This document shows positions 37,163 through 44,945 of a DNA stretch of 64,000 bases, one piece after another. The DNA is from Serratia ureilytica (GTDB taxonomy: Bacteria > Pseudomonadota > Gammaproteobacteria > Enterobacterales > Enterobacteriaceae). Numbering within the stretch: position 1 is the stretch's first letter; every line of letters begins with the position of its first letter. The translations under genes and the position numbers were made by a program. Below the pieces are notes generated by a model that saw only the letters and a program-made list of their open reading frames with translations, did not search any database and had not been told where the DNA came from. The stretch is from assembly GCF_013375155.1 (NCBI RefSeq), contig NZ_JABXOF010000013.1:113190-177189 (forward strand). Direction: 5' to 3'.

Positions 37163-38092
37163 ATGTTCCCCAGTAAAAAACATTCGCAGCGGGCGACCCC
37201 GCTGACCAGCTATCAATTTTCCAGGCTGCATACTTTCGAATGCGTCGCCCGTCATTTATCTTTTGCGCTGGCGGCACAAGAATTGTCGATCACCCCCAGC
37301 GCCGTGAGCCACCGCATTAATTTGCTCGAAAAGGAATTGGGGTTTCTGCTATTCCAACGCTTTCATCGCAGAATTACGCTGACGCCGGAGGGCGAGCGCA
37401 TGCAATGGGCGCTGGACAGCTCCTTCAACACCTTGAATCAGGAAATCCTGGACATCAAAAATCGCGAGTTGACGGGGACCTTGACCCTCTACTCGCACCC
37501 GTCCCTGGTGCAATGTCTGCTGCTGCCGCGCATCGGCGATTTTATCGCCCAGCACCCCACCATTCACCTCAACATTCTGACCGGGCAGGAAATCATCAAC
37601 CTGGCCAACCGCGGCGTGGATCTGGCGATGTACTTCGGCAAACTGCGCTCGGGGCGGCATCTGGAAGAAGCCTTTATGCAGGAATCGATGGTGCCGATCT
37701 GCACGCCGCAGTACGCCGCCGCACACAATCTGTATGATGCGCCGGAAAACCTGGCTCACTGTACGCTGCTGCACGATCGCTACAACTCCGGCGAAGATGA
37801 GTGGCAAACCTGGTCACAACACTTTGCGCTGGGGCTGGATACCGACAGTAAAAGTATGGAGTTCGACCGTTCCGATCTCGCGGTGCTGGCCGCTACGCGG
37901 CACCTTGGCGTCGCCATGGGGCGGCTTAATCTGGTGCAGGACTGGATCAAAAGCGGCGAGCTGATCATTCCGTTCGCCGATATGACCGTGCCCTGCGAAC
38001 ACTGCTATTTTACCTCGACCATCTCCGAGCGGCAGTGGCCGAAGATCCTCGCGTTTAAGCAGTGGATCATGAAAATATCCCCTCTGGTCTGA
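37163..38092 (+). CDS. LysR-family regulator, DsdC-like
   Basis: 309 aa. N-terminal LysR helix-turn-helix (FSRLHTFECVARHLSFALAAQELSITPSAVSHRINLLEKELGF) and a periplasmic-binding-like effector domain. The whole sequence resembles E. coli DsdC, the D-serine deaminase activator: LNQEILDIKNRELTGTLTLYSHPS, LAHCTLLHDR, FDRSDLAVLAATRHLGVAMGRL and a C-terminal RQWPKILAF. DsdC activates dsdXA with D-serine, but no dsdX or dsdA is in the window. The effector may therefore differ. The gene is in the same position relative to argW as dsdC in E. coli. Confidence 0.82.
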   Translation: MFPSKKHSQRATPLTSYQFSRLHTFECVARHLSFALAAQELSITPSAVSHRINLLEKELGFLLFQRFHRRITLTPEGERMQWALDSSFNTLNQEILDIKNRELTGTLTLYSHPSLVQCLLLPRIGDFIAQHPTIHLNILTGQEIINLANRGVDLAMYFGKLRSGRHLEEAFMQESMVPICTPQYAAAHNLYDAPENLAHCTLLHDRYNSGEDEWQTWSQHFALGLDTDSKSMEFDRSDLAVLAATRHLGVAMGRLNLVQDWIKSGELIIPFADMTVPCEHCYFTSTISERQWPKILAFKQWIMKISPLV

Positions 38093-38103
38093 TGGCCAGA
38101 GGG

Positions 38104-38406
38104 TTATCGCCATACTTTGGGAGAATAAGAAAAATGCAACGCGCAGGCATAGAGCCGGCCGGCCTTTGAATAAGAGATATATTTGCGATTTTTATCCCAG
38201 GTCAGCAGGGAATTATTGGCAAAGTAATAAACCTCCAGCGGCATCCCGTTAGCCAATTTCGACCAACCTCGGCTTCTTATCACGGTAAAGTCACCGTTAT
38301 CGCTGAGCGTAATCAACGGCACGCCCCAGGCATAGCGGGATATTTGCATCTGAATAATGAATTGGCTTTCGCAGCTTATTTGGTAATTCTGTACATCAAC
38401 ATCCAT
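38104..38406 (-). CDS. Hypothetical 100-aa protein
   Basis: 100 aa: beta-rich and soluble (MDVDVQNYQISCESQFIIQMQISRY; ITLSDNGDFTVIRS; EVYYFANNSLLTWDKNRKYISYSKAGRLYACALHFSY). It lies 3 bp downstream of the DMT transporter gene in the same direction, so likely cotranscribed. No family recognised. Confidence 0.6.
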   Translation of the reverse strand: MDVDVQNYQISCESQFIIQMQISRYAWGVPLITLSDNGDFTVIRSRGWSKLANGMPLEVYYFANNSLLTWDKNRKYISYSKAGRLYACALHFSYSPKVWR

Positions 38407-38409
38407 AAT

Positions 38410-39333
38410 TTATATTTTTGGTGCCACCCTACGGTCAAAATAAATAAGATATGAACAACTCACCACGATTAACCCCAGCACGATCAGCACGGCACCCAAT
38501 ACAAACTCAATTTGCAGCGGCTCGCCGAGCATGACGACGCCGGCCAGGATGCCGAATACCGGCGTCATAAAGGTGAGAATGCCCAGCGAGGACGCCTGAT
38601 AACGACGCAACAGTGAAAACCAGATCAGGTAACTGAAAAACGACACGATCACCGTTTGGAACAGCAGGCTGCTCCAGGCCACCCGGCTCAGAACGACGTG
38701 CAAATTGCCCGACGCTATCGCCAGCAACGACAGCAGCACGCAGGCGCCCGTCAACTGGAACAGCAGCGTCTGTTTAGCCGGGCACTCCGCCAGACGCGTG
38801 GTACGGATCACCAGCGTAGAACCGCCCCAGGCGATCCCCGCCAGCAGACCGTAGAGATCGCCCTTCAACCGAGCTGCAGCGCCGCTGCCCTCAGCCATGC
38901 CCGATATGGCCAACACCACGCCGCCAAAGGCGATGAGCATGCCAAGCCACTGCACCGACGACAGGCGTTCCTGGCGAATCAGAAAATGCAGGCCGAGAGC
39001 GGAAAACAGCGGCGCGGTATACAAAAACACCGCCATATGCGAAGCGCTGGTATAGCGCAGCCCTTCGGAGACAAAAAAGAACTCCAGCGCGAACAATGCC
39101 CCTACGCTCAAACCGGCGCTCAGCGTGGCGCGATCCCAGGTGAAGCACTCGCCGCGGCAGCGCGCCAGCAGGTAAACCCCCAGCGCGGCAAGACCAGAGC
39201 GAATGGCAATTTGCAGCACCGCCGACACATCCGGCTCGGCGGCCTTGATCGCCACCTGCTGCATTCCCCAAATGGCGCATAGCATCACCATGGCGGCGGC
39301 AGCCCTGCCGTCGATACCGATTCTTGCATTCAT
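38410..39333 (-). CDS. DMT-superfamily exporter (EamA domains)
   Basis: 307 codons with about ten membrane segments in two EamA repeats, the first beginning AAAAMVMLCAIWGMQQVAIKAAEP, the second YGLLAGIAWGGSTLVIRTTRL. Family members export amino acids, metabolites or drugs; the substrate cannot be read from sequence. The frame extends to 39429, but the extra N-terminus (SFIRKSWCIKNNATAACDYF) is unlike the family, so the ATG at 39333 was chosen. It is convergent with the DsdC-like gene, which could regulate it. Confidence 0.82.
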   Translation of the reverse strand: MNARIGIDGRAAAAMVMLCAIWGMQQVAIKAAEPDVSAVLQIAIRSGLAALGVYLLARCRGECFTWDRATLSAGLSVGALFALEFFFVSEGLRYTSASHMAVFLYTAPLFSALGLHFLIRQERLSSVQWLGMLIAFGGVVLAISGMAEGSGAAARLKGDLYGLLAGIAWGGSTLVIRTTRLAECPAKQTLLFQLTGACVLLSLLAIASGNLHVVLSRVAWSSLLFQTVIVSFFSYLIWFSLLRRYQASSLGILTFMTPVFGILAGVVMLGEPLQIEFVLGAVLIVLGLIVVSCSYLIYFDRRVAPKI

Positions 39334-39379
39334 AATAGGGTTCCCGCCGCCGTTGAAATAATCACAGGCTGCCGTCGCG

Positions 39380-39670
39380 TTATTCTTTATACACCACGAT
39401 TTCCTGATAAAGCTTAATAACTTCGCCATCGCTGTCGACGGAGTCGGTATATTCAGTTTGCTGCGCCAGGTGAATCACCTTCCAGCCTTTTCGCGCCAAT
39501 TCCGGGATCGTCAGGCGCCCCACGCCGCGGCAGAAAAACAGAGTGTCGTCAGACAACCTTAGCTTACTAACCTCTGCATAATCATAAGCTTGAGAATGGC
39601 AGACGTGCGACTCCGCCGCCATCGCCGGTAATGAAAACAGCCCCACCAACAACATTAACAGGTTTCTCAT
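39380..39670 (-). CDS. Small periplasmic protein of unknown function
   Basis: 96 aa from the ATG at 39670: a clear signal peptide (LLMLLVGLFSLPAMAAES), then a mature part with two cysteines (ESHVCHSQAYDY; LFFCRGVGRL) that could form one disulfide, and a charged C-terminus. It begins MRNLLMLLVG after a GAGGTCGCC stretch. Just upstream of the DMT exporter, probably one unit. No named family recognised. Confidence 0.65.
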   Translation of the reverse strand: MRNLLMLLVGLFSLPAMAAESHVCHSQAYDYAEVSKLRLSDDTLFFCRGVGRLTIPELARKGWKVIHLAQQTEYTDSVDSDGEVIKLYQEIVVYKE

Positions 39671-39712
39671 GGCGACCTCCCAATCGCTTATTCCTGCCAA
39701 CCGATTACGCAA

Positions 39713-40067
39713 AAATGCCTCACGTTAATACGGCGGTGACAGGCTGGAATTAATTATCTCTTGCATGGCTGAAATTACAGGCTGGGGTTGGTGACTGACA
39801 AATGAAAAATATAAACCTTGGCGTTAAATGAATTCATCCGAGTGGAGAGAGAGGCAGAGCGGCCACTTTCACCGCACGAAATGGTCAAAAACCGGCCAAT
39901 AATTAGCAAGAAAAGTAATTATTTATTTCACCGTTTATGCTACAAATGCCGCCCGCCGCTAAAACACCAAAAAAAACCGTCAAAATGCGCAAAAACGCAG
40001 CTTTCTGCGCAAAACATCGGCATGGCGGCGCTGATGAGGGCGGTCATACCTAAAACAGGGATAACAC
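39713..40067. other. 355-bp leader region of the porin gene
   Basis: AT-rich, with poly-A patches between 39890 and 40000. It probably holds the porin promoter and a long untranslated leader. No supported gene and no clear operator recognised. The ribosome site is AACAGGGATAA just before 40068. Confidence 0.4.
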
Positions 40068-41219
40068 ATGGCAATGAAATTGCGCGTAATGACTCAAGCG
40101 GTGGCGCTGGGTCTGGCGATCGGCAGCGCGTCGTTCGCCGCTCAGGCGGAAATCACCCTGCTGAAGCAAGATCCACAGGCCGGCGATCCGCTCAGCCGCC
40201 TGAACTTCACCGTTGGCGGCAGTATTCGTCCGCAGTTCAACAACATGACGGGCGACGGTGACAAGGGCTCGTACAAGCGTAACGGCTTCGACGGCGGCAC
40301 CCGCTTCCGTTTCGCGGCGGACTACTATCTGTTCGACGATATCAGCTGGATCAGCTACTACGAGCTGGGCGTGAACATTCCGGCGCTGTTTGACTGGGAT
40401 CATCACTATGCCGACGGCGCAAGAAACACCAGCCGTCGCATGCTGTACACCGGCCTGAAAAGCAACACCTGGGGCCAGATGACCTTCGGTCAGCAGAACA
40501 GCGTTTATTATGACGTGGTGGGCGCCAAGACCGATATCTGGGACTACGACATGCTGGCCCAGGCGCCGGGCAACGGCATTAACGGCGACTACGACGGCTC
40601 TTACCGTTCACGCAAAATGCTGAAGTACAAGAACCGCTTCGGCGATGCGGACGTTTACGCTTCGTACCTGTTCAGCGACAGCGACTACCTGCCGGGCAAC
40701 GGCCTGCGCTACAAGCGCAAAGGCGGCGGCTCTCTGGGCGTGGATTACCACATTACACCGGATCTGACCTGGGGCACCGCCTGGAACTACACCCGCGCCG
40801 AAATGCGCAACCCGTCCACCAGCGGCAGCAAAAGCTACGATCAGAACATTTTCGGCACCGCCATCAGCTGGAAACCGGACAACTGGACCCTGACCTTCGG
40901 CGGCGGTTACTACAACGACTTCCTGACCACCAAGAAAGCCGACGTCAATAATTACTTCGCCGGCGATGCGTGGGGTATCGAATACCTGGCCGGTTATACC
41001 GTGCCGGTAGGTCAGTACGCGGTGAAATCGGTGATGCCGTACTTCATGGGCGACCGCCTGGAATACATCACCGGCCGCAACTACCAGCGCATCGATAACG
41101 GCCTCGGGGTGACCGTACAGTTTGACTACGGTTTCCGCGTTGACGTGGAGCACGTGCTGACATCGAGCACCGACAACCTCGGCGATATGACCGTGGTGCG
41201 TCTGCGCTACGATTTCTGA
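40068..41219 (+). CDS. Outer-membrane porin
   Basis: 383 aa precursor. The signal peptide ends near ASFAAQAEI. The mature part is rich in aromatic alternating strands (GTRFRFAADYYLFDDISWISYYELG; TWGQMTFGQQNSVYYDVVG; GYRVDVEHVL-like) and ends in a terminal Phe (VVRLRYDF), the Bam recognition signature of outer-membrane barrels. Resembles Gram-negative porins of about 16 strands. Specificity unknown. Single gene, with a terminator shared with convergent mltB. Confidence 0.82.
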   Translation: MAMKLRVMTQAVALGLAIGSASFAAQAEITLLKQDPQAGDPLSRLNFTVGGSIRPQFNNMTGDGDKGSYKRNGFDGGTRFRFAADYYLFDDISWISYYELGVNIPALFDWDHHYADGARNTSRRMLYTGLKSNTWGQMTFGQQNSVYYDVVGAKTDIWDYDMLAQAPGNGINGDYDGSYRSRKMLKYKNRFGDADVYASYLFSDSDYLPGNGLRYKRKGGGSLGVDYHITPDLTWGTAWNYTRAEMRNPSTSGSKSYDQNIFGTAISWKPDNWTLTFGGGYYNDFLTTKKADVNNYFAGDAWGIEYLAGYTVPVGQYAVKSVMPYFMGDRLEYITGRNYQRIDNGLGVTVQFDYGFRVDVEHVLTSSTDNLGDMTVVRLRYDF

Positions 41220-41234
41220 TTGCTCAGAATGCAA

Positions 41235-41260
41235 AAAAGGCCGCGCAAGCGGCCTTTTTC
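41235..41260. terminator. Bidirectional terminator between porin and mltB
   Basis: Stem AAAAGGCCGC / GCGGCCTTTT (41235-41244 with 41249-41258) with a GCAA tetraloop, flanked by A and T runs. Serves both convergent genes. Confidence 0.85.
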
Positions 41261-41276
41261 GTTTATTGACGCAGCG

Positions 41277-42365
41277 TCAGAAGCCGCCGCGCGCCGAGCG
41301 CCCGACCGCTTCGCCCAGTTGCCATACCGCCATGGCGTAATGGGTGCTGTGGTTATAGCGGGTGATAACGTAGAAGTTCGGCAGACCGTACCAATACTGG
41401 TAGCCGGTGCCGACATCCAGCCGCAGCAGGCTGGCCTCTTGGTTATCACCAAGCGAACCCTGCGGGCTCAGGCCGGCTTCGGCCAGCGCGGCGACCGAGT
41501 AGCGCGTCTTGAAGCCGTTTTCCAACCCCGGCGCCTGGCCGTTGGCCTGAATGGCGACCGGCTCGCCTTTGGACCAGCCGTGCGCTTTGAAGTAATTGGC
41601 CACGCTGCCGATGGCATCGACCGGATCCCACAGGTTGATATGCCCATCGCCGTTGAAATCGACCGCATAGCTTTTGAAGGAAGAAGGCATGAACTGCCCG
41701 TAGCCCATCGCACCGGCGAAGGAGCCGCGCAACTCGAGCGGATCGTCGCCTTCGGTGCGCGACATCAGCAGGAAGGTTTCCAGCTCACCGGCGAAGTAAT
41801 CGGCGCGGCGCGGGTAGTCGAAGGCCAGCGTCGCCAGCGCATCGATAATGCGGGTTTTACCCATTACGCGGCCCCAACGGGTTTCCACGCCGATAATCCC
41901 CACGATAATCTCCGGCGGCACGCCGTACACCTGCCAGGCGCGCTGCAGCGCATCCTGATATTGATTCCAGAACACTACGCCGTTTTGCACGTTATCCGGG
42001 GTGATGAACTTGTTGCGGTAGCGCAGCCAGGAGCCATTCGGCCCGGTTGGCCCCTGGGTAGACGGCGTCGGCGCCTGCCTGTCCATCAGCCGCAGCACCG
42101 AATCCAATCGCCGAGCCTGCGCCAGCACGTCGTGCAGCTGCTGCCGGTCAAAACCGTGTTCCTGCACCATCTTCTCGATAAAGCGCGCGGTATTCGGGTT
42201 ATTGGCGAAATCCCCACCCAGCGGCGCGCCGCTGTGCGCCGGGCTCAGCAAAAAGCCGCCCTTTACCGGGGTGCTCTGCGGCGTAGCGGTGGTACTGGGT
42301 TTCGGCGTGCTGCTACAGGCAGCAAGCAAGGTAATCAGCGGTAAAAGCGCAACCAGGTGACGCAT
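41277..42365 (-). CDS. mltB: Membrane-bound lytic murein transglycosylase B (MltB)
   Basis: 362 aa, close to E. coli MltB (361). The lipobox LLAACSS makes it an outer-membrane lipoprotein. The catalytic Glu lies in IVGIIGVETRWGRVMGKTR; other family motifs are GSFAGAMGYGQFMPSSFKSYAVDFNGDGHINLWD and ITRYNHSTHYAMAVWQLGEAV. It cleaves murein glycan to 1,6-anhydro-muropeptides. The Thr/Pro-rich linker after the lipid Cys is longer than usual. Confidence 0.95.
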   Translation of the reverse strand: MRHLVALLPLITLLAACSSTPKPSTTATPQSTPVKGGFLLSPAHSGAPLGGDFANNPNTARFIEKMVQEHGFDRQQLHDVLAQARRLDSVLRLMDRQAPTPSTQGPTGPNGSWLRYRNKFITPDNVQNGVVFWNQYQDALQRAWQVYGVPPEIIVGIIGVETRWGRVMGKTRIIDALATLAFDYPRRADYFAGELETFLLMSRTEGDDPLELRGSFAGAMGYGQFMPSSFKSYAVDFNGDGHINLWDPVDAIGSVANYFKAHGWSKGEPVAIQANGQAPGLENGFKTRYSVAALAEAGLSPQGSLGDNQEASLLRLDVGTGYQYWYGLPNFYVITRYNHSTHYAMAVWQLGEAVGRSARGGF

Positions 42366-42644
42366 CGGATATCCATATAGCCATGCAAGAGATAAGTGGG
42401 AGTTATGTTAATGCATTGTTCAACGCGAACAAACAGGATTATGCCGCCAATGACCGCGTCAGGTAGCCAAACGTGCCAAATTGTGACGTTTTGCACGGGC
42501 AAAGAACGCCCGGTGCGGCCGCGCTGAATCTCAACCGCAACTAAATGAGAAAAGTTATCACCTTGACGCCCACGTTTGCCCCGATAAAATGCCCGACTGC
42601 TTGCCACCCGGCTATCGCCGCAATGATCACGACAATGGACTGTG

Positions 42645-43097
42645 ATGGAATCTCTCGGACAACTCGCCAAAGACCTGTACCGTGGGCGCATCTCGCGCAA
42701 ACCGTTTATTTTCTCGCTGGCGATCTTCGCCATCGGTATCGTGCTGCTGTCGTTTCTGTCGACCTATCTGGATAAAAACCATTTTCGCGCCCACGCGCAC
42801 GGCGACGGCGCCGAATTCGTCTCGGTGCTGCTGTATCTGCTGTGCATTATGGTGTGGGCATTGTTCTGTTTCGGCCTGGTCACGTGGTTCATGGCCAAAA
42901 CCGCATTCCGACTCAACGATATCGGCCTGCCCGGTTGGGCGTTGGCCGTAGCGTGCTATGTTTGCTCGGTGCTCAACAACTACTCCCCCGGCCCGGTAGC
43001 GCGCTGGCTGCCGCTGTTCAGTCTGGCAGTCATGGTCTGCGCCCTGCTGTTGCCGCCCGACGGGCTGCGACGCAAGCCGCGTGAACAGACCGATTGA
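42645..43097 (+). CDS. DUF805-like inner-membrane protein
   Basis: 150 aa with four membrane segments. The pattern YRGRISRKPFIFSLAIFAIGI, with a long middle helix, and AKTAFRLNDIGLPGWALAVACYVCSVLNNY resembles the DUF805 family (YhaH/YhaI-like), whose function is unknown. The ATG at 42645 is preferred; a GTG one codon earlier is in frame. It stands 83 bp before the HicB-like gene. Confidence 0.65.
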   Translation: MESLGQLAKDLYRGRISRKPFIFSLAIFAIGIVLLSFLSTYLDKNHFRAHAHGDGAEFVSVLLYLLCIMVWALFCFGLVTWFMAKTAFRLNDIGLPGWALAVACYVCSVLNNYSPGPVARWLPLFSLAVMVCALLLPPDGLRRKPREQTD

Positions 43098-43180
43098 GCG
43101 CCATTCCGCTCAAGGCTATGGCTATCCGCCGGCCGTGCCGTCACAATAGCGCCTCATTCAGGTTTTAATCAGGGATCGCC

Positions 43181-43618
43181 ATGTTCAGCCATTACTTCGC
43201 CCATTACGCCTTCGATCGCGACAGCGACGCCTGGCAGATCGGTTTTCGCGACTTCCCCGAGTGGCAAACCGCCTGCTATAAACGCGAAGACATCGAACTG
43301 GAGGCGCAGGAAAGCCTGTTGGCCGCCATCGCCGCCACGATGGATGAAGGTTTGCCTCTGCCCGCCCCTTCTCCTCTGCAAGCCGATGAGTTGAGGGTAC
43401 ACCTGCCGGCGCTGGTGGCGCTGAAAATCGAACTGCACAACGCCATGCTGCGCAAAAACACCGGTAAAGCGGCGCTGGCGCGCAAGCTGGGTTTCAACGG
43501 CGGGCAAATGGAGCGGTTGCTGGATATCGGTTACGCCTCGAAGGTGGAAGCGTTGGAGCAGGCGCTGTATCTGTTGGGCTACGACGTGCGCGTGACAATA
43601 AGTGAAGTTTGCCAATAA
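43181..43618 (+). CDS. HicB-like protein with C-terminal HTH, without an adjacent HicA
   Basis: 145 aa. The N-terminal half has a HicB-like partial RNase H fold (YAFDRDSDAWQIGFRDFPEWQTACYKREDIELEAQESLLAAI) and the C-terminal half a helix-turn-helix (KNTGKAALARKLGFNGGQMERLLDIGYASKVEALEQALYLLGY). HicB neutralises the HicA mRNA interferase and represses its operon. No HicA-like frame (about 60 aa, double-stranded-RNA-binding fold) is present in the 83 bp upstream or just downstream, so it is an orphan or a retained repressor. Confidence 0.75.
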   Translation: MFSHYFAHYAFDRDSDAWQIGFRDFPEWQTACYKREDIELEAQESLLAAIAATMDEGLPLPAPSPLQADELRVHLPALVALKIELHNAMLRKNTGKAALARKLGFNGGQMERLLDIGYASKVEALEQALYLLGYDVRVTISEVCQ

Positions 43619-43723
43619 GTTAGCAACAGGTAAGCAAAATATTACCCGCAGGGGCTAAATTTTCCTCCATTCGCGCCGATGTGATCGTTACCTAATCCTC
43701 TGTCGCAACAACGAAGGCTAAAA

Positions 43724-43819
43724 ATGGAGTGGAGTCGCCGTCATATTTGGGCCGTTATTCTGCTGTCTTGTCTCGTTTTTTGGGTCATTCTGGCGACCGG
43801 CATCAACGCCGTCGCCTGA
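43724..43819 (+). CDS. Tiny single-span membrane protein (YmiA-like)
   Basis: 31 aa: short polar MEWSRRHIW followed by one membrane helix (AVILLSCLVFWVILATGINAVA). AAGG precedes the ATG. The layout (basic N-terminus, helix with FW in the middle) resembles the YmiA small membrane proteins of enterobacteria, but similarity over 31 residues is weak evidence. It is 105 bp after the HicB-like gene. Confidence 0.5.
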   Translation: MEWSRRHIWAVILLSCLVFWVILATGINAVA

Positions 43820-44176
43820 GCGCCTGCCGCTGCATTGCTTCATCCCTTATTTTACAGCCCGCCACGGCGGGCTAGTTCCTGTCGCCCGCCGATAAAAAGC
43901 GTTATAAAACAGCGCACCCTGTTCAAAAAACAGCCAAAAATTGTGATCAAAAACACAGTATTGAAATCAGACCAGTATTGAGAGTACATTAGCGCCGATC
44001 CTGTCGCGGTTCGGATTTTACCTCACGGAGCATGAGGCGCGACAACCGGACAACCCGCGCGCGAGGACGTTGTTCTTTCGTTTGGAAGAACCCGCCCGAC
44101 AAACAGGTTGCCCATAAAACACTCAGCACAACAATCGGGATCATTGCTGGCGAGGACTCCAGACAGGAGTTGTTCA
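43820..44176. other. 357-bp leader upstream of ypdK
   Basis: It contains a hairpin AGCCCGC / GCGGGCT at 43856-43873 without a T run, a CRP-like site at 43942-43957, and a long transcribed-looking leader. A second hairpin, GTTCTT / AAGAAC, is near 44070-44090. The rightward frame from 44032 has no proper ribosome site. Confidence 0.45.
43942..43957. promoter_or_regulatory. Candidate CRP-cAMP site upstream of ypdK
   Basis: TGTGA-N6-ACACA: nine of ten matches to the CRP half-sites, with AT-rich flanks. About 220 bp before the ypdK start. Binding is inferred. Confidence 0.45.
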
Positions 44177-44251
44177 GTGAAATATTTTTTGATGGGCGTG
44201 TCATTCATGCTGGTTGCCTGGGTTGGCACCTTCATGTTGATGGTTGCCTGA
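44177..44251 (+). CDS. ypdK: Small membrane protein YpdK
   Basis: 24 aa, starting at GTG with AGGAG 7 bases upstream. The sequence MKYFLMGVSFMLVAWVGTFM... is very close to the 23-aa E. coli YpdK, a single-span inner-membrane protein found beside alaC. Function unknown. Here cybB lies between ypdK and alaC. Followed by a perfect terminator hairpin. Confidence 0.85.
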   Translation: MKYFLMGVSFMLVAWVGTFMLMVA

Positions 44252-44265
44252 CCGGGAACACAGCC

Positions 44266-44295
44266 AAAGGGACGCGCGAGCGTCCCTTTGTCGTT
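44266..44295 (+). terminator. Terminator of ypdK
   Basis: Perfect stem AAAGGGACGC / GCGTCCCTTT (44266-44275 with 44280-44289), GCGA tetraloop. The T run is short (TTTGTCGTTT). Confidence 0.75.
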
Positions 44296-44309
44296 TCCGT
44301 CGTTCGCCG

Positions 44310-44834
44310 TTATTTGCCCGGCATCATGCGGCGCAGGGTGTCGTCCTTGCGCAGGTAGTGGTGATACAGCGCCGCCAGCGCATGCGCGCCAATGATAAAG
44401 TAGCCGATATTCGCCAGCGTCTCATGAACCGTTTTAACCAGCTTGCGCATCACCGGATCCGGCGTCACCCATTGCGGTACCGGCCACCCCAGTAAAGTCC
44501 ACGATTTCCCGCCGTAGGCCAGGGTTAACACGCCCAGCAGCGGCAACATCAGGAATACCACGTACAGCAGCCAATGGAAGATCTTGGCGCCCACTTCCTG
44601 CCATTCCTCCAGCGGCGGCGTGGTCGGCGGCGTCGCGTGGAGGGTGCGCACCGCCAGCCGAATCAGCATCAGGGCAAAAACCGAAGCCCCAAAATTAAAG
44701 TGCAGATTTTTGACCAGCGGCGCCCACGCCTCCGGCACCGAATCCTTCAGCAACATCGCCGCGTAGGTGAGGATCACCATCAGCAGCGTCAACCAATGTA
44801 AAACAATTTGCGATCGCGCGTAGCGGTTGCTCAT
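44310..44834 (-). CDS. cybB: Cytochrome b561 (CybB)
   Basis: 174 aa with four membrane helices and histidines in positions for two b haems: RSQIVLHWLTLLMV, HFNFGASVFALML, VHETLANIGYFIIGAHALAALYHHYLRKDDTLRRMMPGK. It matches E. coli CybB (176 aa), an inner-membrane superoxide:ubiquinone oxidoreductase. The open frame reaches 44927, but the ATG at 44834 aligns with the family. Confidence 0.92.
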   Translation of the reverse strand: MSNRYARSQIVLHWLTLLMVILTYAAMLLKDSVPEAWAPLVKNLHFNFGASVFALMLIRLAVRTLHATPPTTPPLEEWQEVGAKIFHWLLYVVFLMLPLLGVLTLAYGGKSWTLLGWPVPQWVTPDPVMRKLVKTVHETLANIGYFIIGAHALAALYHHYLRKDDTLRRMMPGK

Positions 44835-44904
44835 ACACTCTATCCAAAAAATAAAATTCAGCGTAGTCGAGCATAATGGGGAAATAATGAAGAAAACCTT
44901 GGGA

Positions 44905-44938
44905 CGGGAAAAAATAAGGCCGGACAAACGTCCGGCCT
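44905..44938 (-). terminator. Terminator of alaC
   Basis: Perfect stem AGGCCGGAC / GTCCGGCCT (44917-44925 with 44930-44938), AAAC loop. Read leftward it is followed by TTATTTTTTCCC. Confidence 0.85.
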
Positions 44939-44945
44939 GACAGGA

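Noticed and set aside
44032..44358. 108-aa frame overlapping ypdK
   Set aside because: GGAG is too close to its ATG, it runs through the ypdK terminator hairpin, and the protein is unlike known families.
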